From positions 1 to 64,000 of the forward strand of contig VHDL01000010.1 in NCBI GenBank assembly GCA_016871415.1: DNA of 64,000 bases, in the 5' to 3' direction. A program made the translations under genes and the position numbers. Shown here in pieces: positions 35,086 through 43,003 of this stretch. A model generated the notes under the pieces. That model had not been told where the DNA came from. It saw only the letters and a list, made by a program, of their open reading frames with translations, and did not search any database. This DNA comes from Verrucomicrobiota bacterium (lineage in GTDB: Bacteria; Verrucomicrobiota; Verrucomicrobiia; Opitutales; UBA953). Positions within the stretch are counted from its first letter, which is position 1, and every line of letters begins with the position of its first letter.

Positions 35086-36473
35086 GCTCGGACGGCGGGG
35101 GCTAGGGATGCGGCGGCAACGGCCTGTCCGTGCCTCCTGTCTTTCTCATCGGGGGCCAGGATGTCCACCCGAAGTTCGGGAAACTCGGCTCGGAGCACCT
35201 CTGACGCCCTCGAGGAGATCAAATCGCCACCGGGGCCGGTCGTAACCCGGCCCATGGTGAGGATGGCGTCTATGTCGTAGAAGTCGGCGAAATGGGCGAC
35301 GGCGTAACCGAAGGCCGTGCCGACAGCCTCATACACCGCGGCGGCGCGCGGATCGCCCTTCTTCATGCGTTCCTGCAGGAGTTCGACCTGCTCGGGCAGC
35401 CGCATCCCCGCGGGCGGAATGATGCCGGCGGCGGGTAGGAGCCTTCCGACGGCCTGCTGGCTGAAGTATTGCACCGAGCACCCGCGATCGCCCGACCACT
35501 CGTCGGCGGGGGCGTCCGCCCGGAAATCGACGGGCACGAAGGCGAGCTCGCTCAGCCAGTTGGTCAGGTTGCCGGAGCGGTCGACGTAGCCGGCGGCGAC
35601 GCTGGTGCCCATCGCGACCCCCAGGACGGCGTTGCGGCCGAGAGACATCGAGGCGGCCAGCGCGGTCACGTCGCCGTCATTGATCACCGCAAAGGGCACT
35701 TTCCATTCCTCGGCGAGGCGGAGAAACATGTCCTTCACTTCACGGTCGAGGACCGTCCGGTCCGTCACGCCACGGAAGAGCGAGGCCGCCCTGACTTGGT
35801 TGCTGATGTAGACGCCCGCTGAGGAGCCGCCGATGGCGTCGACTCTGGGCAGATGGGCGGCGGCCCGTCTGAGGGAATCCCGGATGCCCTCGAGATGGTA
35901 GGCGGGGTCGGACTGGAAGTAGGGATCCCACTTGACCTCTTCCGAATGCACCACCTTGCCGTCGATGACCGCCGCGCACTTGCGGTCGGAGCCGCCGAGG
36001 TCGAAGCCGATCCGGCAGCCCTCAAGGTGACGGCCGAGCCTCACGTGCGCGGTGGATTCCTGTGGGAGCACGCCCATGGCCACCGTCTGGAACGAAAGCT
36101 CACGCTCGAAAAGCCGAAGGTTGAAGTCGGCGTCGAAGGCGCGCAGGCCCGCGGGCGCGTAGCAGGCCGAGAGGCGACGGGCGTATTCCTCTGCCCGGGC
36201 TCCCGACAGCAGCACGCGGTCGCCGCCACGGGACCAGAGGAGGAACTTGACTGTGCGTTCGACATGGAGCCAGGCGTCCGCGTCCATGGCGCCCTCGGGA
36301 GGGACGAGCGTGGTGAATCGCGAGGCGGTGCCGTCTGGCCTGTTGAGACAGATAATCAGCTCGCCCACACCCTTGTTCGCCCTTGCCGAGGACAGGTACT
36401 CCCTGGTCCACAGCGAGGCGGGAATGAGCCCGGGGTCGGCCTGGGCGACTAATCTCGGGCGGACCGTGACCAT
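35082..36473 (-). CDS. ROK family sugar kinase with long N-terminal extension
   Basis: A 463-residue protein. The first ~160 residues are an extension of unknown role. The ROK domain follows: phosphate-binding IGFDLGGSDRKCAAVIDGK (about 157-175), GGSSAGVYISNQV, VINDGDVTALAA with the catalytic Asp, and VAMGTSVAAGYVD. The usual CXCGXXGC zinc motif of ROK proteins is not visible; RGCSVQYFSQQA stands at that place. It may phosphorylate an amino sugar such as GlcNAc or ManNAc. There is no helix-turn-helix, so it is an enzyme, not a NagC-type repressor. nagB is four bases upstream. Confidence 0.78.
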   Translation of the reverse strand: MVTVRPRLVAQADPGLIPASLWTREYLSSARANKGVGELIICLNRPDGTASRFTTLVPPEGAMDADAWLHVERTVKFLLWSRGGDRVLLSGARAEEYARRLSACYAPAGLRAFDADFNLRLFERELSFQTVAMGVLPQESTAHVRLGRHLEGCRIGFDLGGSDRKCAAVIDGKVVHSEEVKWDPYFQSDPAYHLEGIRDSLRRAAAHLPRVDAIGGSSAGVYISNQVRAASLFRGVTDRTVLDREVKDMFLRLAEEWKVPFAVINDGDVTALAASMSLGRNAVLGVAMGTSVAAGYVDRSGNLTNWLSELAFVPVDFRADAPADEWSGDRGCSVQYFSQQAVGRLLPAAGIIPPAGMRLPEQVELLQERMKKGDPRAAAVYEAVGTAFGYAVAHFADFYDIDAILTMGRVTTGPGGDLISSRASEVLRAEFPELRVDILAPDEKDRRHGQAVAAASLAPAVRA

Positions 36474-36477
36474 GCCG

Positions 36478-37224
36478 TCAGATGGCGGAGCCAGAGGCCG
36501 ACTCCGGGTCGAGGTGGAAGGTGCAGGCCCCGTGATCCTGCAGCCAGGTCGCCGGGCAATCAGGTCCGGGCTTCTCCTGCCGGGCCCGACGGACGATCTC
36601 CGCCTTGCCCCGGCCGAAGGCCAGAAGCTCGATCCGGCGCGCGTCAAGGATGGTGGCGATGCCCATGGTGAGGGCCGCACGCGGCACGCTTTCGATGTTT
36701 CCGAAGAAGACAGAATTGTCCCGGCGGGTAGTCTCATCCAGCACCACCCGTCTCGTGCGCGATTCGCGTAGCGAGGGCGGCTCGTTGAAACCGATGTGCC
36801 CGGTACGTCCGATGCCGAGGATTTGCAGGTCGACGCCTCCCGCACGCCTGATGGCGTCTTCGATGTCGCGGCAGGCTTGCTCAGGGTCGGCGGCGGTGCC
36901 GTCGGGCACGTGCGTGGCGGAGGCCGGGATGTCCACTTGGCTGAACAGGTGTTCGTCCATGTAACGCCGATAGGACTGCGGATGGGAGCCAGCCAGGCCC
37001 TCATACTCATCGAGGTTGAAGGTGATGACGTCGGCGAAGCTGAGCCCCTGCTCCCGGTGGAGCCTGACGAGCTCGCGGTAGAAGGGGAGGGGAGTCAATC
37101 CCGTCGCAAGGCCCAGGACGGCCTTGCGGTCCTGCCGCCGGGCGTCCCGGATGACTTGCGCCACCGATGCGGCGACGGCGGCCGCCGCGGACGCGGCGTC
37201 AGGATGCACGATGACGTTCGACAT
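36478..37224 (-). CDS. nagB: glucosamine-6-phosphate deaminase
   Basis: A 248-residue isomerase/deaminase that turns glucosamine-6-phosphate into fructose-6-phosphate and ammonia. LGLATGLTPLPFYREL (about residues 37-52) binds phosphate, and FNLDEYEGL carries the catalytic Asp. LGIGRTGHIGFNEP (around residue 136) includes the conserved His and Glu. Length is normal for monomer-type NagB. The ATG overlaps the valS stop as TGATG. It is the first gene of the amino-sugar operon, which may be read partly from valS since no separate promoter is obvious. Confidence 0.94.
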   Translation of the reverse strand: MSNVIVHPDAASAAAAVAASVAQVIRDARRQDRKAVLGLATGLTPLPFYRELVRLHREQGLSFADVITFNLDEYEGLAGSHPQSYRRYMDEHLFSQVDIPASATHVPDGTAADPEQACRDIEDAIRRAGGVDLQILGIGRTGHIGFNEPPSLRESRTRRVVLDETTRRDNSVFFGNIESVPRAALTMGIATILDARRIELLAFGRGKAEIVRRARQEKPGPDCPATWLQDHGACTFHLDPESASGSAI

Positions 37225-39947
37225 CAGCCCAAGGCGGCCAGCATCCGCTTCAGTTCGTCACGCCGGGCCCTGGCCTCGTCCAGCTGCTTACGTGCACCGT
37301 CAAGGATCTGCGGCGGCGCCTTGGAGACGAAGGCTTCGTTGGTGAGCCTGGCCTCACCGGCTGAGACGGCCTTCTCGGCTTTTTCGAGTTCCTTGCTGAG
37401 CCTTGTTTTTTCGGCCCCGACGTCGACGTCGGAGCCCAGTTCAAGGGCGACCGTGCCCAGCGTGGTGAGAGAACCGGGTCTGCCTCCAAGGTCATCCGTG
37501 AACCGTATTTCCGAGAGTCCGGCGAGACGGCTGACCTTGTCCCTGGCCGATTCAAGCAGCGCACGGCCGGTGGCGTCCTTGGATTGGACCGCGATGACGG
37601 AGTCCCGGCGCGTCGCCTGACCGGCTTGGGACTTGAGGGCGCGCACTGCGGCGACGAATTCGCGCAGCGCGGCCACCGCGGCCACCCGTCCCGCCGCGGG
37701 CTTGATGCCGCGCTCACGGAGGGCCTTGAGCAGGTCGCCGCCCGTGCCCGTGTGGTGCCGTTGGATGAAGTCCGCGTGGCCGCCGTAGCCGAGCAGGTGC
37801 CAGAGCTCCTCGCTGATGAAGGGCGCCACGGGGTGAAGCATCAGCAGGAACTGCCTCAGCACGAGATCCTGCACGGCCAAGCAGGAGTCTCGGTGGGCCG
37901 GATCAGCCAGTCGCGATTTGGAGGCTTCCACGTACCAGTCGCAGAAGTCCCCCCAGAAGTAGGAGTAAAGTTCCTGGGCGTACGCGGTGAACTCGTGATT
38001 TGCCAGATTGCGGTTGGTCGAGTCCGTCAGTTCGGCCAGCCCGTGCAGGATTGAGAAGTCGTCGTCATCGAGGCTGGAGGCGCAGATGCGGGGGATGATT
38101 GCGGCTAGGCTTGAATTGTCAGCCATGGGGCCGGACATCTGCCTGAAGCGTGAAGCGTTCCAGAGCTTGTTACAGAAGTTGCGGCCCTGGGCGACGCGGT
38201 CTTCGTCGAACAGGATGTCCTGCCCCTTGGGGGCGATGGACAGCAGGCCGAACCTAAGCCCGTCCGCGCCGAACTTGGCAATCAGGTCAAGGGGCTCCGG
38301 CGAATTGCCGAGCGACTTGGACATCTTGCGGCCAAGCTTGTCGCGGATGATACCGTTAAAATAGACGCGGCGGAACGGTACCCGGGCGCGGATGTCATCG
38401 TCGGTGAGGGACTTCTTCTCGGGGCCGTGCAACTCGAGGCCCGCGATGATCATGCGCGCGACCCAGAGGAAGATGATGTCGGGACCGGTGGCGAGGGCTC
38501 CGGTCGGATACCAGTGGGCGAGCTCGGAGGTGGTCTCGCCGGGCTTGCGCCATCCGATGGTAGCCAGACACCAGAGCCAGGAGGAGGCCCACGTGTCGAG
38601 CACGTCGAGGTCCTGTTCCCAGCCCGCGGGATCGGTCGGCGGCGTGAGCGAGACGTGGCGGTTGGCTGGGTCATTGCGATCGGCTCCCTTGCGATACCAG
38701 ACCGGAATGCGGTGGCCCCACCAGAGCTGGCGGCTCACGCACCAGTCCTGAATGTCGTCGAGCCAGTGAAGGTAGGTCTTCGTCCAACGTTCCGGATGGA
38801 AGCGGATGATGCCCGCGGTGACGGCCCGCCTGGCCTCCTCGACCTTCGGATAGCGGATGAACCACTGCTCGCTGAGTCTCGGCTCGATGGGCACGTCGGC
38901 CCGTTCGGAGTAGGCCACGGTGTTCTCGTAGGGCTCAGCCTTGACCAGGGCGCCGAGCTCCTCGAGCAGCTTCGCGGCCGCGTCGCGGGCCTTGAAACGC
39001 TCCATGCCGGCGAGTGGGCCCGCGTCGGCCGACAGGGTCCCGTCGGGATTCATGACGTCGAGCACCGGGAGGGAGTGGCGCTTGCCGATGTCGAAGTCGG
39101 TCCGGTCGTGGGCGGGCGTGACCTTGAGCACGCCAGTACCGAATTTCCTGTCGACGGCGGCGTCACCGACGATTGGTATCCGCGCCCTCGGGAAGGGCCG
39201 CCAGACGTGCTTGCCGATGAGATGACGGTAGCGCTCGTCCTCCGGATGGACCGCGACGGCGGCGTCGCCGGGAATCGTCTCGGGCCGGGTGGTCGAGATC
39301 TCGAGCCAGGTGCCGGGGTGTTCCGCGACCTCATAACGCATCCGGAAGAGCCGGCTCTTGGACGGCTTCATCACGACCTCCTCGTCGGAGAGTCCGGTCT
39401 GGGACACCGGGCACCAGTTGACCATGCGTTTACCACGGTAGACGTAGCCGCGCTCGTACAGCGTCACGAAGGCCTGAAGGACCGCCTGGGAGTAGCCTAC
39501 GTCCAGCGTGTGCACCGTGCGATCCCAGTCGCAGGAGGCGCCGAGCTTGCGCAGTTGGGAGAGGATGATGCCGCCGTGCTTGTCCCGCCACTCGGAAGCC
39601 AGCTTTAGAAACTTGTCGCGGCCAAGCTCGTGGCGGGTCTTGCCCTGCTTCTGACGGAGTTCGCGTTCCACCCGGGACTGCGTGGCGATACCGGCGTGGT
39701 CCGTGCCGGGCAGCCAAAGCGCCGACTTGCCCTCCTGACGGGCCCGGCGGACCATGATGTCCTGCAGGGTGTTGTTGAGGAGGTGGCCCATGTGGAGCAC
39801 GCCCGTGACGTTCGGCGGCGGAATCATCACCGCGAACGACTCGCGTCCCGCGTCCACCGCGCCCTTGAAGCATCCTGAGGAGACCCAGAGGTCGTACCAG
39901 CGCTGTTCGACGCCCTGGGGGTCATAGGACTTGGGAATTTCTGCCAT
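37224..39947 (-). CDS. valS: valyl-tRNA synthetase
   Basis: A 907-residue class I synthetase. The HIGH-type motif is PPPNVTGVLHMGH (about residues 44-56). The editing domain carries TTRPETIPGDAAVAVHPED. The KMSKS loop is GRKMSKSLGNSPEP (near residue 540). A C-terminal coiled-coil arm (ELGSDVDVGAEKTRLSKELE) is present, as in typical ValRS. It charges tRNA-Val and hydrolyses mischarged Thr. Its stop overlaps the nagB start. A weak TAATCC -10 lies 11 bases before the ATG. Confidence 0.97.
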   Translation of the reverse strand: MAEIPKSYDPQGVEQRWYDLWVSSGCFKGAVDAGRESFAVMIPPPNVTGVLHMGHLLNNTLQDIMVRRARQEGKSALWLPGTDHAGIATQSRVERELRQKQGKTRHELGRDKFLKLASEWRDKHGGIILSQLRKLGASCDWDRTVHTLDVGYSQAVLQAFVTLYERGYVYRGKRMVNWCPVSQTGLSDEEVVMKPSKSRLFRMRYEVAEHPGTWLEISTTRPETIPGDAAVAVHPEDERYRHLIGKHVWRPFPRARIPIVGDAAVDRKFGTGVLKVTPAHDRTDFDIGKRHSLPVLDVMNPDGTLSADAGPLAGMERFKARDAAAKLLEELGALVKAEPYENTVAYSERADVPIEPRLSEQWFIRYPKVEEARRAVTAGIIRFHPERWTKTYLHWLDDIQDWCVSRQLWWGHRIPVWYRKGADRNDPANRHVSLTPPTDPAGWEQDLDVLDTWASSWLWCLATIGWRKPGETTSELAHWYPTGALATGPDIIFLWVARMIIAGLELHGPEKKSLTDDDIRARVPFRRVYFNGIIRDKLGRKMSKSLGNSPEPLDLIAKFGADGLRFGLLSIAPKGQDILFDEDRVAQGRNFCNKLWNASRFRQMSGPMADNSSLAAIIPRICASSLDDDDFSILHGLAELTDSTNRNLANHEFTAYAQELYSYFWGDFCDWYVEASKSRLADPAHRDSCLAVQDLVLRQFLLMLHPVAPFISEELWHLLGYGGHADFIQRHHTGTGGDLLKALRERGIKPAAGRVAAVAALREFVAAVRALKSQAGQATRRDSVIAVQSKDATGRALLESARDKVSRLAGLSEIRFTDDLGGRPGSLTTLGTVALELGSDVDVGAEKTRLSKELEKAEKAVSAGEARLTNEAFVSKAPPQILDGARKQLDEARARRDELKRMLAALG

Positions 39948-40013
39948 CGGAAGGCAGAGGATTAGGGTCTAAGAACAGGATTGAAAAGCGCGGATTATGA
40001 CCGCATTTGTTCA

Positions 40014-40116
40014 TGCAGGCCAGGCCCCATGCAGCGGGCCGACGACGAATCCCGCCAGGTCCGGAAGGAAGCAACGGCAGTCGACCGGGACGCGTGCCGT
40101 GGCAAGCCTGGCCCCC
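40014..40116 (+). ncRNA. ffs: signal recognition particle RNA, small bacterial (4.5S) type
   Basis: The conserved SRP helix 8 is plain: CAGGTCCGGAAGGAAGCA at 40056-40073 holds the GGAA tetraloop and the AAGCA asymmetric loop that bind Ffh. The closing stem pairs GGCCAGGC (40018-40025) with GCCTGGCC (40106-40113). The RNA is about 100 bases and lacks the Alu domain. It guides ribosomes making membrane proteins to FtsY. The ends are set from the stem and are accurate to a few bases. A TATGAC at 39996-40001 could be its -10 box. Confidence 0.93.
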
Positions 40117-40158
40117 GATTTTCTGACCGCTATCCAGCGTATAGCGTGCTGGCCGACA

Positions 40159-40185
40159 AGAAGGGCGTCCCGAGGACGCCCTTCT
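40159..40185. terminator. hairpin between SRP RNA and lpd
   Basis: AGAAGGGCGTCC-CGA-GGACGCCCTTCT is a perfect 12-pair stem between the rightward SRP RNA and the end of the leftward lpd gene (40204). Neither side has a real U tract, so it is a terminator candidate by position and strength only. Confidence 0.6.
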
Positions 40186-40203
40186 GCGTGACCGTGACTG
40201 AGT

Positions 40204-41604
40204 TCAGAGCGAGTGGATGCTCGACTTGCTGACGGCCATCGCGGCTTCCTTGAAGGATTCGCTGATGGTCGGGTGCGCGAAACAGGTGCGCGCGATGTCC
40301 TCGGCGCTACCGCCGTACTCCATGTGCGCGCAGGCGGCGGCGATCATCTCGGAAGTGCCGCGACCGACCATCTGGACGCCGAGGACCTTGTCGGTCTTAG
40401 CGTCGGCGATGACCTTGACGAGGCCGGTGGTGGCGTCGGAGGCGATGGCGCGGCCGTTGCCCTGAAGTTGGAACTTGCCGACGCGGACTTCGACGCCCTT
40501 GGCCTTAGCCTCGGTTTCGGACATGCCGACGCAGGCGACTTCGGGATCGGTGTAGACCACGCCCGGAATCACCCCGTAGTTCACGTGGCCGTGCTTGCCG
40601 GCGATGTTCTCGACGCAGGCCACGCCCTCCTCCTCGGCCTTGTGGGCGAGCATCGGGCCGGCCACGACGTCGCCGATGGCGTAGACGCCGGGCAAGTTGG
40701 TCTTGAAATGGGAGTCGATGACCACGCGACCGCGCTCATCGAGCTTGAGGCCCGCCTCGACAGCGCCGAGTCCGGTGGTGTTGGCCTTGCGACCGACGGC
40801 TACGAGGATGCGGTTAGCGGGAAACTCCAGGACCTTGCCGTCGCGCTCAGCGGTCAGCGCGACCCCCGCGGCGCTCTTCTTGAAGCCGGTGACCTTGGCT
40901 CCGAGTTCGAACTTGATGCCCTGCTTCTCAAAGGCCGTTTGCGCGGCCTTGGCGATGTCAGGGTCGTACGACGGACCGCAGATGCCGGTGAGCATCTCGA
41001 CGACGGTCACCTGGGAGCCCAGTCGTGCCCAGACGCTGCTCAGCTCGAGACCGATCGCGCCGGCTCCGACGACGACCATGCGTTCGGGGACGGAGGGGAG
41101 GGCGATGCCCTGGTCGGAGGAGATGACGGTTTCGCCGTCGAACTTCATGAAGGGGAGCTCGATCGGCACCGAGCCGGTGGCGATGATGACGTTCTTGGTC
41201 TCAAGCGTGCGGTCTCCGGCCGCGCTGCGCACGAGCACCATGCCCTGCTTGCCCAGCCGTCCGAGCCCGCGGACGATCTCGACGCCGCGCTTGGTCGTGA
41301 GGAACTCGACGCCCTTGTTGAGCTGTGCGACGACCTTGTCCTTGTTGGCCATCATGGCCTGGACGTCGAAGGTGAGCTTTTCGGCGCCCTGTAGGCCGTG
41401 CTTCTTGCCTTCGCGGGCGAGGTGCCAGACCTCGGTGGAGTGCAGGAGGGCCTTGGAAGGGATGCAGCCGACGTTGAGGCAGGTGCCGCCCAGGGTGGGA
41501 TCCTTTTCGACCAGGGCCACCTTGAGGCCGAGCTGCGCGGCCTTGATAGCGGCCACGTAGCCTCCGGGTCCGGAACCGATTACGACGAGATCGAGCTGAG
41601 ACAT
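40204..41604 (-). CDS. lpdA: dihydrolipoyl dehydrogenase (E3)
   Basis: A 466-residue flavoenzyme. FAD is bound by VIGSGPGGYVAAIKAAQLG (residues 8-26). The redox disulfide is in GGTCLNVGCIPSKALL (about 39-54), NAD is bound by VVVGAGAIGLELSSVW (near 177), and the catalytic His/Glu pair is in CFAHPTISESFKEA near the C-terminus. It re-oxidises the lipoyl arm of the 2-oxoacid dehydrogenase complex. It is 27 bases downstream of sucB in the same orientation, which ties it to the 2-oxoglutarate complex. Confidence 0.96.
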   Translation of the reverse strand: MSQLDLVVIGSGPGGYVAAIKAAQLGLKVALVEKDPTLGGTCLNVGCIPSKALLHSTEVWHLAREGKKHGLQGAEKLTFDVQAMMANKDKVVAQLNKGVEFLTTKRGVEIVRGLGRLGKQGMVLVRSAAGDRTLETKNVIIATGSVPIELPFMKFDGETVISSDQGIALPSVPERMVVVGAGAIGLELSSVWARLGSQVTVVEMLTGICGPSYDPDIAKAAQTAFEKQGIKFELGAKVTGFKKSAAGVALTAERDGKVLEFPANRILVAVGRKANTTGLGAVEAGLKLDERGRVVIDSHFKTNLPGVYAIGDVVAGPMLAHKAEEEGVACVENIAGKHGHVNYGVIPGVVYTDPEVACVGMSETEAKAKGVEVRVGKFQLQGNGRAIASDATTGLVKVIADAKTDKVLGVQMVGRGTSEMIAAACAHMEYGGSAEDIARTCFAHPTISESFKEAAMAVSKSSIHSL

Positions 41605-41631
41605 GGGTTGGAAGGGGTGTTCGGGGCGGGT

Positions 41632-42903
41632 TCAGATGCCGAAGAGCAGGGGCTGGGGATCCTCAATCGCCTGCTTCACCTTCACGAGGAAGGTGACGGC
41701 CTCCTTGCCGTCGATGATGCGATGGTCATAGGAGAGGGCGAGGTACATGATCGGCCGGATGATGATCTGTCCGTTTTCCACGACCGGACGTTCGACGATG
41801 TTGTGCAGGCCCATAATCGCGGCCTGAGGGTGATTGAGGATGGGGGTCGAGAGCATCGACCCGTAGATGCCGCCGTTGGAGATCGTGAAGACGCCGCCCT
41901 GGAGCTCAGGCAGCTGGATCTTTCCGTCGCGGGCGCGCTTGCCGAAGTCGACAATCGCCTTCTCGATGCCCGCGAAGGTCAGCCGGTCGCAGTCACGGAC
42001 GACGGGGACCATGAGCCCCTTGTCCGTGCCCACCGCCACGCCTACGTCGTAGAAGTTATTCTCCACGATTTCCTCGCCGTCGAGCTGAGCGTTGACCTGC
42101 GGGATCTCCTTAAGGGCGCGCACGGCGGCCTTAACGAAGAAGGACATGAAGCCAAGCTTGACGCCATGCTTCTTGAGGAACTCCTCGCCGTGACGCTTGC
42201 GCAGCTCCATGACGGGGGCCATGTTCACCTCGTTGAAGGTGGTGAGCATGGCGGCCTCCGACTTGGCCTGCACGAGACGCTCGGCGATCTTCTTGCGAAG
42301 CGGGGACATCTTGCGACGGGTGATACGTCCGTCGCGGGAGGGAATGACGGCGGGCACCGCGGAAGACGCGGGCGCGGAGGCGTCTACGGGCGCGGAGGGC
42401 GCGGAAGCCTTGGCGATGGATGCGCCTACGGCCAACGCGACCAGCATGTCCCCCTTCGTGACGCGGCCGGCCTTGCCGGTGCCTTGGACGGCGGCGGGAT
42501 CGAGTCCGGATTCCTCAGCGATTCTGCGCACGGCGGGGGAGATCTCCGCCGCAGAGCCGGACTTGGATGCAATTGGGGCGGGTGCGGGCGCGACTTTGGC
42601 AACGGGGACGGACGCCGGAGTGGTCGTGGCGACAGGCGCGGCGGCGGGCGAGGGGGCGTTCCCGGCGGCTCCAGCCTCGATGGCGGCCACCACCTGGCCG
42701 ATGAGGACTTCCGTTCCGGCGGGCACCTTGATGGTGATCCGACCATCCACCTCAGCGGTCGCCTCGGAGGTGACCTTGTCGGTTTCGAAAGAGAACAGCG
42801 GCTGGCCCTTGCGGACCGCATCACCGTTCTTCACGAACCAGGTCGACAACAGACCCCCCGTGATGGATTCGCCAGAGGGAGGGATTTTGACGTCGACAGC
42901 CAT
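41632..42903 (-). CDS. sucB: 2-oxoglutarate dehydrogenase E2 (dihydrolipoyl succinyltransferase)
   Basis: A 423-residue E2. The lipoyl domain, about 1-78, has the lipoylated Lys in [10 protein letters not shown] (Lys43). A Pro/Ala-rich linker follows. The E3-binding domain, about 120-160, contains [15 protein letters not shown]. The C-terminal catalytic domain ends in [17 protein letters not shown] with the active His. There is one lipoyl domain, as is usual for SucB. It passes the succinyl group to CoA in the TCA cycle. A 100-base gap upstream holds its own promoter, separating it from sucA. Confidence 0.94.
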   Translation of the reverse strand: MAVDVKIPPSGESITGGLLSTWFVKNGDAVRKGQPLFSFETDKVTSEATAEVDGRITIKVPAGTEVLIGQVVAAIEAGAAGNAPSPAAAPVATTTPASVPVAKVAPAPAPIASKSGSAAEISPAVRRIAEESGLDPAAVQGTGKAGRVTKGDMLVALAVGASIAKASAPSAPVDASAPASSAVPAVIPSRDGRITRRKMSPLRKKIAERLVQAKSEAAMLTTFNEVNMAPVMELRKRHGEEFLKKHGVKLGFMSFFVKAAVRALKEIPQVNAQLDGEEIVENNFYDVGVAVGTDKGLMVPVVRDCDRLTFAGIEKAIVDFGKRARDGKIQLPELQGGVFTISNGGIYGSMLSTPILNHPQAAIMGLHNIVERPVVENGQIIIRPIMYLALSYDHRIIDGKEAVTFLVKVKQAIEDPQPLLFGI

Positions 42904-42919
42904 GAAGATGAACAGTGCT

Positions 42920-42947
42920 GATTTACCCCTGCAGAGTCAGATTTCAA
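42920..42947 (-). promoter_or_regulatory. promoter of sucB-lpd
   Basis: On the minus strand TTGAAA (42947-42942), 16 bases, TAAATC (42925-42920), then 16 bases to the ATG at 42903. Both boxes are good; the leader would be about nine bases. Confidence 0.5.
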
Positions 42948-43003
42948 TGGAAAATGGGCGATTTTTGGCACCCAAGGCCGCTTTTTGAACTTTCTGGGGG
43001 CGG

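Noticed and set aside
35082-36473. ROK protein as a NagC-type repressor of the operon.
   Set aside because: There is no N-terminal helix-turn-helix pattern; the extension looks unrelated to DNA binding.
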